The notes: a model not told the origin generated them from the sequence alone. DNA of 59,926 nt from an uncultured Verrucomicrobiota bacterium (GCA_903835555.1 CAILNN010000251.1:1-59926); one strand, 5' to 3'; counted from the first letter of the stretch, positions 36,593 through 47,800 are shown. Made by a program: numbers and translations.

Positions 36593-38149
36593 CTACTCAA
36601 CCTCCTGCGTAGCCGTGCGCGGCGACGCGGCCAGCAGTTCCTCAAACTCAACCAGTTCCTGAATCTGCGCCAGGAACCATGGATCAATTTTGCTCAGGTG
36701 GAAAATTTGTTCGGAAGTGAATCCGGCTCGGAACGCATGCCGGATGAAGAAGATTCGCTCCGCATTAGGGACGCTGAGCTTTCGGCTAATAACGTCGTTG
36801 GGTAGAATATCCCGGTCACCGTAAACATCGGTACCGACACGCCACGGTTTCCCGTCCCCGCCCAGTCCGCTACGTCCAATTTCCAACGAACGAAGGCATT
36901 TTTGGAGGCTTTCCTTGAAAGTGCGTCCAATGGCCATCGCTTCGCCCACACTTTTCATCTGAGTGGTCAAGGTGGGGTCCGCTTGGGGGAATTTCTCGAA
37001 GGCAAACCGAGGGATTTTGGTGACCACGTAGTCGATCGTTGGTTCAAAGCTGGCCGGAGTTTCCCGGGTGATATCGTTTCGGATTTCGTCCAGCCGGTAG
37101 CCGACAGCCAGTTTGGCCGCAATCTTGGCGATCGGGAATCCTGTGGCCTTTGACGCCAGAGCAGAGCTGCGGCTGACACGAGGATTCATTTCAATGACAA
37201 TCATGCGCCCATTCTCCGGGTTCACCGAGAACTGGATATTGGACCCACCGGTTTCTACCCCCACGGCGCGAATAACCGCGAAACTGGCATCGCGCATGAT
37301 TTGAAACTCCTTGTCGGTCAAGGTCTGAATCGGAGCCACGGTGATCGAATCACCGGTATGTACCCCCATCGGATCAAAGTTCTCGATAGAACAGATGATC
37401 ACGCAGTTATCGGCGCAATCGCGCATCACTTCCATCTCGTACTCCTTCCAGCCCAGCAGTGATTCTTCGATGAGAATCTCCGAGACGGGTGACAGGTCGA
37501 GTCCGCGTCGGGCGATTTCTTCAAATTCGTCCCGATTGTACGCAATTCCCCCCCCGGTTCCGCCCAAGGTAAATCCGGGCCGAATAATGAGGGGAAATCG
37601 CCCAATCCGTTCAGCAACCGCTCGGGCCTCATCAAAATTATGAGCGGTACCGCTGATGGGGACATCCAATCCAATTTGGATCATCAACTGTTTGAAGGTC
37701 TCGCGGTCCTCGCCTCGCTGAATTGCCTCGGCCTTGGCACCGATCATTTCCACTCCCAGCCGCTGCAAGACCCCATTGCGGTGGAGTGACATGGCGGTAT
37801 TGAGCGCTGTTTGTCCGCCCAAGGTGGGCAGCAAGACCAACCGGCTTGGCGTCTTGCCGTCGGACGCGGCGTCCACCGCGACACCCAGTCGGCGCATCTC
37901 CTCCAATTCGCGAACGATAATTTTTTCGACCGCCAGCGGTGTGATCGGTTCGATGTAGGTCCGGTCGGCAAACTCCGGGTCAGTCATGATCGTCGCAGGA
38001 TTCGAGTTGACCAGGATTACCCGGTACCCTTCCTCGCGGAGTGCCTTGCAGGCTTGGGTGCCTGAATAGTCAAACTCACAGGCTTGGCCGATGATGATCG
38101 GTCCGGCACCGATGATGAGGACGGAGTGGATGTCAGTGCGTTTCGGCAT
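36593..38149 (-). CDS. carB: Carbamoyl-phosphate synthase large subunit, N-terminal half only
   Basis: 518 residues from the ATG at 38149 ([11 protein letters not shown]...), the canonical CarB N-terminus; the frame is open to 38200. CarB is normally ~1070 residues. Present are the pre-ATP-grasp domain ([32 protein letters not shown]) and the first ATP-grasp domain that makes carboxyphosphate ([62 protein letters not shown]). The chain ends within the oligomerisation domain after [19 protein letters not shown]. The carbamate-phosphorylating half and the MGS-like domain are missing. Probably a split carB with the partner elsewhere; truncation is the alternative. Confidence 0.85.
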   Translation of the reverse strand: MPKRTDIHSVLIIGAGPIIIGQACEFDYSGTQACKALREEGYRVILVNSNPATIMTDPEFADRTYIEPITPLAVEKIIVRELEEMRRLGVAVDAASDGKTPSRLVLLPTLGGQTALNTAMSLHRNGVLQRLGVEMIGAKAEAIQRGEDRETFKQLMIQIGLDVPISGTAHNFDEARAVAERIGRFPLIIRPGFTLGGTGGGIAYNRDEFEEIARRGLDLSPVSEILIEESLLGWKEYEMEVMRDCADNCVIICSIENFDPMGVHTGDSITVAPIQTLTDKEFQIMRDASFAVIRAVGVETGGSNIQFSVNPENGRMIVIEMNPRVSRSSALASKATGFPIAKIAAKLAVGYRLDEIRNDITRETPASFEPTIDYVVTKIPRFAFEKFPQADPTLTTQMKSVGEAMAIGRTFKESLQKCLRSLEIGRSGLGGDGKPWRVGTDVYGDRDILPNDVISRKLSVPNAERIFFIRHAFRAGFTSEQIFHLSKIDPWFLAQIQELVEFEELLAASPRTATQEVE

Positions 38150-38274
38150 GGCTCGGGAACGAGTTAAACAGGCCGGATAGAACACGCTTGCGAGGAGCAA
38201 CGCGAAACAAAAAATCCGGGAAATGGTTTCAGACGGGCTGGAACAACGAAAATGGGGAAGGGGACTCCGTCCCG

Positions 38275-39651
38275 TTATTCGTACCGCAATGCTTGAATGG
38301 GGTCGAGTCGGGCTGCCTTGATGGCCGGAATCAAACCTGCCGCCATTCCCACCACGGCGCTAAACGCCACACCCATGAGCATGGATTGACTGGTGATTAC
38401 GGGCGTATTCGCCGACGGCGTGATGGCTTGGAGGACCTGGACAAACCCAAAGCTCGCTCCAACCCCCAATCCAGCCCCTATCAGGGAAACGACCGTGCTC
38501 TCAACAATAATCTGAGTGAAGATTTCCCCGCCCGTCGCCCCAATTGCTTTGCAAATCCCAAGCTCACGAATCCGTTCATTGATGCTGGCCAGCATGATGT
38601 TCATGATCCCAATCCCGCCAACCAACAAACTGATTCCTGCGATGATTCCTCCACTCAGTCTAGAGGCTCGTATTTGTTTGGTGATGGTGGAAATTTGGTT
38701 TTCCTGGGTTTGAAAAGTGAAGTCCTCAATTCCTTTGTGGGTCACCATCAGGATATTGCGGGCTTGGGTTAGAGCGTCGTCGAGGTGCTCGATATCGGTA
38801 ACCTTGAGGTCAATATCGCTGATGCGACTATCGGTCACCCCATCCCCCAATTTCCCGATCGATTTGAATTTTACCCAGGCGGTATTGAACGGCATGTAAA
38901 GAGTGTGGTTTTTGCGCCAGAACGCCCAACCGCCACCACGTCCCCATCCGCGCTGCCGCTTTGGACCGCTATCGGGTACTTCGGCCTTTTTGGGGGACAA
39001 GGCCGCCTTTCGCGCAGCAGCACGCTCCTTCGCCTCCTGTTCGCCCATGTAGTGGTCGAACATGCCAATGATTTTGAACGGTTGGCCATTGATCAGGATA
39101 ATTTCTCCAATTGGGATGATTTCTTGCCCGGTTTCCTCCGGCTTGCCGAAAAGGTCGTCGCGAATGCCGTCTCCTATGACACAGACGCTTCGAGCTTCCG
39201 CCTCGTCAATGTCACTGAAAAAGCGCCCATGCGCTACGGTATGGAGGTTCATGTTCAAGACGGCCGGCCATACCCCGGCACATTCACTGATCTGGGCGGG
39301 CTTGTCGCCATGAGTCACCGTTGGTTCGACGATCTGTATCTGTGGCGAAACAATCTTGATGAGCGGGGCACCCCGCATGAGGGCATAAGCGTCTGGAAGC
39401 GTCTTGCCCGGGGCTTCATCGGCGAGATGGTCTTGCCAGGCGGGAACTGCTTGATCCTGGAGTGAAACTTTGTCGGCCCCGCCATTCGCAATCATGGACT
39501 CCTTCATGCCATTCTCCATGCCCTTGGTGATGGCGGCCATTCCCACCAAACTGGCAACCCCCAGAATGATTCCAAGCATGGTGAGCAACGAGCGGAACTT
39601 GTGCGCCCAAATCTCTTTTAGCCCCACCAAAACTGTATTCCAGAGATTCAT
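38275..39651 (-). CDS. MacB-type ABC transporter permease 2
   Basis: 458 residues. N-terminal membrane segment ([26 protein letters not shown]), a MacB_PCD periplasmic domain, then a C-terminal FtsX block of three segments ([52 protein letters not shown]). The periplasmic domain has a low-complexity insertion near residues 230-250 ([20 protein letters not shown]). It is a paralogue of the adjacent permease, overlapping its stop by one base. Probable heterodimer with it, powered by the 41036-41785 ATPase. Confidence 0.92.
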   Translation of the reverse strand: MNLWNTVLVGLKEIWAHKFRSLLTMLGIILGVASLVGMAAITKGMENGMKESMIANGGADKVSLQDQAVPAWQDHLADEAPGKTLPDAYALMRGAPLIKIVSPQIQIVEPTVTHGDKPAQISECAGVWPAVLNMNLHTVAHGRFFSDIDEAEARSVCVIGDGIRDDLFGKPEETGQEIIPIGEIILINGQPFKIIGMFDHYMGEQEAKERAAARKAALSPKKAEVPDSGPKRQRGWGRGGGWAFWRKNHTLYMPFNTAWVKFKSIGKLGDGVTDSRISDIDLKVTDIEHLDDALTQARNILMVTHKGIEDFTFQTQENQISTITKQIRASRLSGGIIAGISLLVGGIGIMNIMLASINERIRELGICKAIGATGGEIFTQIIVESTVVSLIGAGLGVGASFGFVQVLQAITPSANTPVITSQSMLMGVAFSAVVGMAAGLIPAIKAARLDPIQALRYE

Positions 39652-41039
39652 CAGTCGTATCGGAGTGCTTGGATGACGTTCATCCGCGCGGCCTTGACGG
39701 CGGGAAAAAGCCCGGCGAGTACACCGACCAGGACGCTCGCTCCAAAGGCAAAAGCCATCGCCGAAAGCGTGACAATAGGAGCATTGTCGGTTGGAGAAAC
39801 AAAGGCAATCAGTTGCAAGAGACCCAGGCTGGTTACGAGTCCCACGGCACCGCCGATCATAGCGATGACCACGCTTTCCACCACGATTTGGACGAAAACA
39901 TCCACACCGCCCGCGCCGACTGCTTTGCGGATGCCGATTTCACGGATTCGCTCGCTGATACTGGCCAGCATGATGTTCATGATGCCAATACCACCCACCA
40001 GCAAGCTGATGCCAGAAATTAATCCCCCCGACAGGCGGGCGTTCTTGATGTACAGGTTGATCTGGTCGGCCCAGTCTTCCTGAGTTCTAAAGGCGAAGTC
40101 TTCCACCCCGTGGTGGTTAATCATCAAGACGTTGCGAATTTCGGTCAGAGCCAAGTTCAGATTTTGGACGTCGCGAATCTTGATTTCCAAGTTACTCAGG
40201 CGCGGTTCCGCCGGCACATTGGTGACACCGGATACCAGCTTCACCCACATGGTGTTTAGGGGCAGGTAGACCGTGTGGTTCTTGATCCAAAAGGCAAAGC
40301 CGCCGCGCCGTCCCCCCCCATTCCAACCTCGGTCTCGTCGGGGACCCGCTGCCGAATTGGTCTGTCCGGCGGCTATCCGCTTTGCCTCCTCCGCTTTCCT
40401 GATCTGCCGTTCGCGGTGTTCCTGCTCGCTTTCATAGTGCTCGAACATTCCAACCACGGTGAACGGGTAGCCATTGACTGAAATCGTCTTGCCCAACGGA
40501 ATGATTTCTTCCCCTGTCTTTTCCGGATCGCCCCACAGATCATCCCGGATACCGGTCCCGATCACGCACACGCTTCGTGCCAGTTCATCATCTACTTCGT
40601 TGAACATGCGCCCGTGCTCGACCTTGTGCTCCATCATTTCCAATTGCACCGGCCAAACTCCGGAAGTCATGAAAGTACGGGTAAACTTTCCATTGGCGGT
40701 CAGCGTGGGAGGGGTATCCAACCGCATCTCTGGAGAGACATCTTCAATTTCGGGAACGCTTCCTTGAATCGCGTAAACATCTGAAAGAGTGACTCCACGC
40801 GCGAAATCACGCAGATGGCGTTGGTCCGGTGGCACCGGTTGTCCTTCAACTCGAACCTTTTGAAGTCCACCAACCGCGACCAGGGCCTCCCGCGCTCCCT
40901 TTTCCATTCCCGTGACCATGGCGCTCATCGCAACCAAGGACGACACGCCAAGAATAATACCCAGCATGGTCAGCAGAGAGCGGAACTTGTGAGCCCAAAT
41001 CTCCTTGAGGCCCACTTCCATGGCATTCCACAAATTCAT
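39651..41039 (-). CDS. MacB-type ABC transporter permease 1
   Basis: 462 residues with the same architecture as its neighbour: [27 protein letters not shown] at the N-terminus, a MacB_PCD domain, and [52 protein letters not shown] at the C-terminus. A Gly/Arg-rich insertion (PRRDRGWNGGGRRGGFAFW) lies at the same place as in permease 2. It overlaps the ATPase gene by 4 bp and permease 2 by 1 bp. The two arose by tandem duplication and have diverged. Confidence 0.92.
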   Translation of the reverse strand: MNLWNAMEVGLKEIWAHKFRSLLTMLGIILGVSSLVAMSAMVTGMEKGAREALVAVGGLQKVRVEGQPVPPDQRHLRDFARGVTLSDVYAIQGSVPEIEDVSPEMRLDTPPTLTANGKFTRTFMTSGVWPVQLEMMEHKVEHGRMFNEVDDELARSVCVIGTGIRDDLWGDPEKTGEEIIPLGKTISVNGYPFTVVGMFEHYESEQEHRERQIRKAEEAKRIAAGQTNSAAGPRRDRGWNGGGRRGGFAFWIKNHTVYLPLNTMWVKLVSGVTNVPAEPRLSNLEIKIRDVQNLNLALTEIRNVLMINHHGVEDFAFRTQEDWADQINLYIKNARLSGGLISGISLLVGGIGIMNIMLASISERIREIGIRKAVGAGGVDVFVQIVVESVVIAMIGGAVGLVTSLGLLQLIAFVSPTDNAPIVTLSAMAFAFGASVLVGVLAGLFPAVKAARMNVIQALRYD

Positions 41040-41785
41040 GCGGGCGCGATAGTTGTGTCGTGGCCCGAGTGAGAGAGGAGCGCGGTCTTTTCCAAACCGG
41101 CCAGTCGGGCATCCACCCGATCGGCGATCTTTCCATTTCGGATTTCAATCCGCCGGGGCGTGACGGCGGCGATTTCCGGATTATGCGTCACAATGATGAC
41201 CGTACGCCCCTGTTTCGACAAACTGCGAAAAAGTTCCAGAATGATTTCGCCAGTGTGCGTATCCAAATTGCCCGTGGGTTCGTCGGCGAAGATGATCTTC
41301 GGATCATTTACCAATGCGCGGGCGATGGCTACCCGCTGTTGCTGTCCGCCTGATAACTGCGATGGACGATTCTTTAAGCGATGGCCCATTTGGACCGCTT
41401 CCAGGGCCTTGAGCGCCTTTTCCCGGCGTTGGTGCCCGTTGAGGCCGGCATAGATCATCGGAAGCTCCACATTTTGGACCACGTTGAGTTTGGGTAAAAG
41501 ATTAAAAAATTGAAAGACAAACCCGATCTTCCGATTGCGCATCCGGGCCAGCTCACGTGCCGATGCCTGCTGTATAGGGGTGCCGTCCAAGGTCACGGTC
41601 CCGTGGGTCGGCGTATCCAGGCAGCCGAGAATGTGCATCAAGGTCGACTTGCCACTGCCCGACGGGCCGATGATCGAGACGAATTCGCCGCCGTCGATGT
41701 TGAGCGTGATGCCATCCAGGGCGCGAATCTCTTCACCGCCCAAATGGTACACTTTACGGACATCGCGGAGTTCAAGAAGAGCCAC
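41036..41785 (-). CDS. MacB/LolD-type ABC transporter ATPase
   Basis: 249 residues. Walker A GPSGSGKST, Q-loop FVFQFFNLLPKLNVVQNVELPM, signature LSGGQQQRVAIARAL, Walker B IIFADEPTGNLD, H-loop VTHNPEIA. It supplies ATP hydrolysis for the two permeases that follow. A C-terminal tail of ~25 residues beyond the core is unremarkable. It lies 38 bp after the adaptor gene stop. Confidence 0.95.
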   Translation of the reverse strand: MALLELRDVRKVYHLGGEEIRALDGITLNIDGGEFVSIIGPSGSGKSTLMHILGCLDTPTHGTVTLDGTPIQQASARELARMRNRKIGFVFQFFNLLPKLNVVQNVELPMIYAGLNGHQRREKALKALEAVQMGHRLKNRPSQLSGGQQQRVAIARALVNDPKIIFADEPTGNLDTHTGEIILELFRSLSKQGRTVIIVTHNPEIAAVTPRRIEIRNGKIADRVDARLAGLEKTALLSHSGHDTTIAPA

Positions 41786-41823
41786 GGAGAAAGGGGATTA
41801 AATTTGAAACCGAAGGTCGGCTC

Positions 41824-43026
41824 TCAAGGGGCATTGTGACTGGAGCGGGGAGCGGATGCCGCCCCAGCTACGCCACCCGTACTCGCATTGACACTGGCGA
41901 CGCCTTTTGCCGGAGGAGCCTTTTTCGGAGTCTTGGAGCTCTTGGCTTTGTCCTCCAACGAGACGATTTCACCCGATTTGAGGCCCGAAGTAACCTCGAC
42001 AAAAAAGTAATCGCTGACGCCTATCGTAATGGAACGGCGTTCCCAATCATCGCCGGACTTAACCCAGGCGAATCGCTCCAACTGCTTGGTATCCGAATTG
42101 AGTTCGGTAAAAACCGCTGCCAGCGGCGACGCCACCACATTGTCTGCGCTGGCGACCGGGATGGATATGTTGGCTGTCATTCCAGGACGGATACGTTTGT
42201 CGACATCCTTTAACAGAATTCGGGTCGCAAATCCCTTGATGTTGTTCTTGATCGTGGCCTGCGGGGCAATGCGCTCGACCTTGCCAATCACTTTGAGGCC
42301 AGGGACCGCTTCCACAGTCACTTCCACGTCTTGCTTGGCGTTCAGGCGGGTCACATCAGCCTGATTGATGTGGGCGTTGATAATCAGATCGTTGAGGTTG
42401 GCGATAGTCAAAACCTCGGTGCCGGAGTTAAACCCGCCCGAACCGCTGACCGCCTGTCCCACAGACACAGGCCGTGTCAAAACCGTGCAGTCAAACGGCG
42501 CCGAAACCTTGGTTTTCTTGAGTTGCTCCAAGGTGATATCCAGTTGTTTTTGGTTTTTCTCGAGGGTGTTCTTCGCCAGTCCCCAAGTCGTCTTGGAATC
42601 ATCGAAAACCTGTTGCGATACCAATTGGTCCTTAAAAAGTTCGATCGACCGTTTGTAGTCGCGCTCAGCTTGCTCCACTTGCAATTGCGCGCGTTCCACT
42701 TCCTTGTCGGCTGAAGCGCGCTGGGCCTGAAGTTCGCTGTCATCTAGTTGGAACAGCAACTCACCCTTTTTGATGCTGTCCCCGACGTCAACGGTTAGGA
42801 CGGAAATCTTGCCGTTGACTTCCGGGCGGACACTCACCTGTTCGGATGGACCAATTTCGCCCGCCGCTGTCACTGAAAAACGGATGTCCCGGTTCTCGAT
42901 GGTCGCGGTCGTCGGACGTACCGAGGCATCCGTGGTGGTAGAGGCACTGGACGATTGAGTCTTCCAGTACCACCAACCGCCGCCAGCCAGGGCGACGACG
43001 ACAACAAGTCCAACAAGTTTTTTCAT
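41824..43026 (-). CDS. HlyD/MacA-type periplasmic adaptor
   Basis: 400 residues. An N-terminal membrane anchor (LVGLVVVVALAGGGWWYW), a lipoyl-like half (GEIGPSEQVSVRPEVNGKISVLTVDVGDSIKKGELLFQLDDSELQ), a helical hairpin (residues ~95-165), the second lipoyl half (VSAPFDCTVLTRPVSVGQAVSG), a beta-barrel (INQADVTRLNAKQDVEVTVEAVPGLKVIGKVERI) and an Ala/Ser-rich tail. It would connect the permease complex to an outer-membrane channel. No TolC-like gene is in the window. First gene of the exporter operon; divergent from the M48 protease gene, with a 102-bp gap to its preferred start. Confidence 0.92.
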   Translation of the reverse strand: MKKLVGLVVVVALAGGGWWYWKTQSSSASTTTDASVRPTTATIENRDIRFSVTAAGEIGPSEQVSVRPEVNGKISVLTVDVGDSIKKGELLFQLDDSELQAQRASADKEVERAQLQVEQAERDYKRSIELFKDQLVSQQVFDDSKTTWGLAKNTLEKNQKQLDITLEQLKKTKVSAPFDCTVLTRPVSVGQAVSGSGGFNSGTEVLTIANLNDLIINAHINQADVTRLNAKQDVEVTVEAVPGLKVIGKVERIAPQATIKNNIKGFATRILLKDVDKRIRPGMTANISIPVASADNVVASPLAAVFTELNSDTKQLERFAWVKSGDDWERRSITIGVSDYFFVEVTSGLKSGEIVSLEDKAKSSKTPKKAPPAKGVASVNASTGGVAGAASAPRSSHNAP

Positions 43027-43128
43027 GCGCTACAGTCCGAGAGTAGAGTTAATACGTGTACGTGCAATCTTTGACCGCAACTGGTGTTGTCTCCAAGTGC
43101 CAGGTTTGCCAAAGCTATCTGGACGCAC

Positions 43129-44400
43129 ATGACCGGTACCTCATTCATTTTTTGGGCAGCAGTTCTCTTTCCGACGACACAATGGGTCGCGGACCGGTTC
43201 TTGGCTGAACTCAACCGGCGGTATGTGGTCGCGCGCCGCTCAAAGGTACCAGAAGCCTTTGAAGGCATCATTGATACACCTACCTACCAACGCTCGTCCG
43301 ATTACACCTTGGCTAGAATCCAGTTTGCAGGGGTGGAATCCGCCTGGGGACTGGCCGTGTTGCTCTGCGTACTCGTAACCCCCGTCCTCGCGGCTAGTTA
43401 CGCCTGGCTGCAAGGTTGGCTTGGAGATGCTGCCTGGGTTCAAGCCCTGTGGCTCATCGCCGTTGGTGTTGGGCTCTCCATCCCTGGGTTACCACTGGAA
43501 TGGTGGGCGCAGTTTCGGTTGGAGGAGCGATTTGGATTCAATACCAACACCATCAAGCTTTGGTTCCTGGATCGAGTCAAAGGTCTGGCTCTGGCCTTAG
43601 TTCTGGGTGTGCCACTCCTGATCTTGATTCTAAAGTTGGTCGATTGGGTGGGCAGTCATTGGTGGCTGTGGGCCTGGGCGGTCTTGATGGCGTTTCAACT
43701 CCTGATGATGGTGATCGCGCCGGTGTTCATATTACCGCTGTTTAATAAACTCACACCGCTGGCTGCGGGCACTCTTCGGGACCGGTTGCTGAAGCTCGGA
43801 GAAAAGACCGGTTTTTCTGCTCAGACTATTCTGGTTATGGATGGCAGCAAGCGGTCCCGCCACTCCAATGCCTTCTTTACCGGTTTTGGCCGCTTCCGGA
43901 AAATTGTCTTGTTTGACACGCTGATCCAACAATTGACCGAGACGGAACTGGAAGCAGTCCTCGCGCACGAAATCGGGCATTATAAGCGCGGGCACATTCC
44001 CCGGATGCTGATTGCCAATGCCATCTCGATGCTGGTTGGGTTCGCGGTCATCGCTTGGCTGGCTAGGCAACCGGAATTTACTGCGGCCTTTGGGTTCGGG
44101 AAAGATGTCGGCTTGGCTCCGGCATTGCTCTTGTTTTCTCTCCTGTCTGGGTCTGTCACATTTTGGGCATCACCCTTGATGAATTTCTGGTCTCGCCAAC
44201 ATGAGTATCAGGCCGATGCTTACGCAGCGAATGTGCTGAACGACTCACAGGGCCTGATCGGGGCCTTAAGAAAATTGAACGAGAAAAACCTGTCTAATTT
44301 GACGCCGCATCCGCTTTACAGTGCCTGGCATTATTCCCACCCCACTTTGCTTGAGAGGGAGGCCGCTCTTGCCGGAATTCAGAATCTGGCCCAGTGGTAA
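43129..44400 (+). CDS. M48 family membrane zinc protease (Ste24-like)
   Basis: About 423 residues from the ATG at 43129; a GTG at 43084 is in frame upstream. The first membrane segment (FIFWAAVLFPTTQWVADRFL) begins just after this ATG. Zinc motif HEIGHYKRGH (first His about residue 280) with the third ligand region FWSRQHEYQADAYA. Multiple membrane segments and the GLPLEWWAQFRLEERFGFNTNTIKLW region match CAAX prenyl protease 1 / Ste24. In bacteria such proteins act in membrane protein quality control; prenylated substrates are not expected. Confidence 0.93.
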   Translation: MTGTSFIFWAAVLFPTTQWVADRFLAELNRRYVVARRSKVPEAFEGIIDTPTYQRSSDYTLARIQFAGVESAWGLAVLLCVLVTPVLAASYAWLQGWLGDAAWVQALWLIAVGVGLSIPGLPLEWWAQFRLEERFGFNTNTIKLWFLDRVKGLALALVLGVPLLILILKLVDWVGSHWWLWAWAVLMAFQLLMMVIAPVFILPLFNKLTPLAAGTLRDRLLKLGEKTGFSAQTILVMDGSKRSRHSNAFFTGFGRFRKIVLFDTLIQQLTETELEAVLAHEIGHYKRGHIPRMLIANAISMLVGFAVIAWLARQPEFTAAFGFGKDVGLAPALLLFSLLSGSVTFWASPLMNFWSRQHEYQADAYAANVLNDSQGLIGALRKLNEKNLSNLTPHPLYSAWHYSHPTLLEREAALAGIQNLAQW

Positions 44401-44500
44401 GCCGACGCTGGTTTGGTGAAAAGCGGCGGGACGCCGCATCCACGTGTAGGCGTATACGTAACAGATTGAATCAAAACAACATCGGTTGGGTAGACTTCGC

Positions 44501-44550
44501 CCCGTAGCGCAGGCTTTCCAGCCTGCTGTAACGCAGGTCTCCAGACCTTC
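44501..44550. repeat. Second hairpin repeat family (CAGGCT type)
   Basis: Two adjacent hairpins: GCAGGCT (44509-44515), loop TTCC, AGCCTGC (44520-44526), then AGGTCT (44535-44540) / AGACCT (44543-44548). Both follow GTAGCGCAGG / GTAACGCAGG and share the unit CGCAGG-YYTCCAG-CCT. A degenerate relative lies at 51490-51510. Confidence 0.55.
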
Positions 44551-44809
44551 CCGGCGGTCCGAGCCACGCCCGCCGCGCAAGTTAGCCCCCACCCGACCCG
44601 GAGGGCTTCAAAGTGGAATCAGCGTCTCGCGGTTTTCGAAGCCAGCCCAATGCTTCCGGGCCAACCCATAGTAGGAGTTACAGGTTCATTCAACCCCTAT
44701 CGATGGCGGCAGTTTTTGTCCGTTCAGTACGCCATTTTTTACGTTTCGGGGGCCACCACCCTTCCACGCCGACAGGAGTTCTAAGACTTCGAACTCATTG
44801 ACGTGGCTC

Positions 44810-44844
44810 AATAAAAAACGCGGAGGATGTTTCATCCCCCGCGT
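44810..44844 (-). terminator. Rho-independent terminator of the LamG gene
   Basis: On the minus strand: a 12-bp stem with one mismatch (44833-44844 pairing with 44818-44829), 3-nt loop, then TTTTTTATT. It lies 23 bp past the stop codon. Strong terminator. Confidence 0.85.
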
Positions 44845-44867
44845 CTTCGATGTCTTAGCTCAACCTC

Positions 44868-47800
44868 TTAGAAAGAGGCGCGATAGAATAACGCCGGGGA
44901 GCCGGCCGATGGCGTGAAGGTGTACTTCGGAGCGCTCGCGCCGCCGACGTTGATCCAGGGACCTGTCGGGGAAGAGGCTGATTGGAGCGTTCCATTGCTC
45001 CATCCTATGGTGACGCGGGTGCCGTCGGTGCTCACCGTGAGTGTGACCGAAGGCGGTGCTGGAACGTCAAAGCTGCGTCCATAGCCATTGCCAACGATGT
45101 AGATCGATCGGGCTTCGTAGTCGGTAAGAGCACGACGCCAGAATCCGAGGTCATCCAGCGAGAATGCACCGGCCTCACCGTAGGTGCCGCCGCCTGCCTG
45201 ACCGATTTCCCAGGTGTTGCCAGTACTGGAAAGGTCGAGCGACGCCAGACCACCGATGTCGGTTGTATTGACTGCGACGCCGTCGAGGTAGGTTATTGCA
45301 TTTCCCAATCGATGGAAGACGTGGACCAAGCTGTGCCAGTTGCCGTCGTTGATATCATTATTGACCGGCGAATAGAGTCCTGCACTACTGCCGACCGAGC
45401 CAGTGTCCTTCAACCACCAAGACCAGCCCCCTAATTTATAGGAGGAGGCGAAGTCGATACCAAAGTCACCGTAGGAAGTCTTGGTGTTGCCGAAGAACGG
45501 AAGGTCGCCTGGAAGGCCGACGAAATTGATCCAGTAAGCTACTGAGAAGTCGTCGCCTGGACCGATGGCTAAATCAGAGGGGTTGTTTAGCTCAACGTAG
45601 CTGGCGCTCGTAACCACTCCAGAGGACGTGGTCGTCACGTAGTGCAAGGCACCCGATCCAATCTTTCCGCCAACGAACGTCGGTCCACCTTCTGGAGTTC
45701 CATCATTGTGGTCGCCCGCCGTATCGGAATAGCTGTTGTCAAACGGCAGATGCAAAACCAGTCCGTTCGTGATGCTTAGATAATTTGGGGGGGCGTGGAT
45801 CGTGATCGTGGCATCTTTCGAGGCCAGCTTGGTTGCTCCTTGCGAAACCACCAAGTGATAGGTGCCTGAATCATTCGTCGTAGCCGAAGCAATGGTGTAG
45901 GAGTTCCGAACGGCACCGGGGATGTCCTGGCCGTTTTTCTGCCATTGGTAAGTCAACGGCTGCCCACCGGATGCTCCGGCAAAGAGCGATAGCCTCGTGC
46001 CGACCAGCGTATCCGGTCCAGGGGGATCCTGAACAACAGTATCCTGGGTGATGGTCACTGGGCTCGGAGTAAACTTCCCGGTGACACCCGCATCGCGAAG
46101 TGACTGAACTTCCGCTGGGCTGAGTGCGTGGTTGAAAATGGCCACCTGATCCAGGCTGCCTTGATAGAGTCGGTTGCCGCTGGGATCTGTGCCGAAGTGC
46201 AAGGGACCATCGAAGACTTCTGGGGTATGGGTGACGGCGTTCACGGCCGAGGTCAAGCCATTGCCGGCATCCAAATAGAGGGTGGCTTGGTCGGCTTCCA
46301 CTACCAACGCGACAAAGTTCCAAACCCCGATGGCAGGAGCCAATCCCGAGTCCCAATTGTACGTCGCTGCGTTGTTATTCCAGGTATAAGCGAGGTCGCC
46401 AGTTCCTTTATAAAAATCAATGCCGGCGGCGACCGTTTGGGTTCCGCGACAGAAAATGAGGCCGTCGAAATCAGCGGAAATGAGGGTTTGCTGGACAGAT
46501 GGATTTATCCAGGCCGTGATGGTGGTCGTTTGTTGATGTAGATTCAGCGGAGGAGCCGTCAGATCGCTGGTCTTACCGTCAAACTTGACCGCCGTGTTGG
46601 TTGGGGAAAAGCCCGCATCGGTTGGAGGAACGGGTCCTGGCACGCCGAGTGTCACGGTTGCATTGAGTTTGCCATCCAGGCTCCCTATTGAATCCGCGAA
46701 TAGGGGACCCGATGTTTCATCCAACTTCCAGTAGGCCACAGCCCCCAGACTTGCTACCGCTTCGGAGTAAGGTGTGGTCAACGGTAGGATGGTCAGAAGG
46801 GCGTGGTTGGTGATGGATCCATAAGGGTTGGTGACGACGACGTAATAATCGCCGCCATCTGAAGTACCTAGCTGGGGAATCGTCAGGGTATTGTTGGTAG
46901 CTCCGGCGATAGGTGCATTGGTATGAAACCATTGAAACGAGAGGGGAATACTACCACCCGCTGCGACTGAAAAATTGGCTGTGCCGCCGGGCAACAGGTT
47001 CAAACTTCTAGGCGCTGTACTGATGAAGGGGGGGCCGGCAACAACGGTGAGGTTGACGGGCGCGCTGGTGGCGGTTCCCAGGCTGTTCTGAACGGTCGCG
47101 AAATACGTCCCTGATGATGCCGCAGTAACATTCGTCAGGCTAAGCGTCGGCCCGGTCTGAATTTGACTGGCTCCTTTGAACCACTTGTAAGTAAGGGGAG
47201 AGTTGCCGATGGCAGAGACGTTCAGCGTGAGCGTTGAACCCTCAAAGATCGTTCCGGAAGGAATGCTGGGTTGTGTGCTGATTTCAGGAGCCAGCGGAGC
47301 CGCCGCGAAAAGCGTGTTTAGATCGTTGGTGGAAAGCGCGTGGTCGTAAATGGCCACTTCATCGATTTCTCCGTTAACAATTCGTCCGCCCGTCGGGTCC
47401 AAGCCGATGTAAATAGGGTCCTGGAAGAAATCATGAGCTGCGTGCGTGGCGTCGTGGCTGGCCGACGTGCCATTGACGTAAAGGGTCGTGTTGGTCGGAG
47501 TAACGACGCAGGCGATAAAGCTCCAGACATAGGGTGGAATCGCCAAGCCGGGTATCCAGTCGTATTCGGTGTTTTCCCAATGCATCCGGAGGTCATTTTG
47601 GTCACCAAAGCCAAAGCCGGTCGCAGCCGTAGTGCTCCCATTTTCGCCGCGCTGGAACAAGACGGCATTGAAGCCGGTCTGTGGTCCATTGGGCTTCACC
47701 CAGGCAGTGTAGGATACCGTGTCGGTGTTCAGCGGTTGGCCCGCGGGAATGATAACAGAGCCGATCGAACCATTGAGATCGAGCGCCTTGTTTGGGGTTG

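Larger units (their letters stand above)
44401..44867. other. Intergenic region with tandem hairpins
   Basis: 467 bp between convergent genes. 44501-44550 holds a hairpin repeat and 44810-44844 the terminator of the LamG gene. The rest shows no gene-like frame. Confidence 0.6.

Noticed and set aside
36350..36805. 151-codon plus-strand frame downstream of miaE
   Set aside because: It is made of repeat copy 2 plus antisense of the carB 3' end; low-complexity translation.
44266..44592. Minus-strand frames over the CAGGCT hairpins
   Set aside because: Their translation is explained by the repeat and by antisense of the M48 gene.
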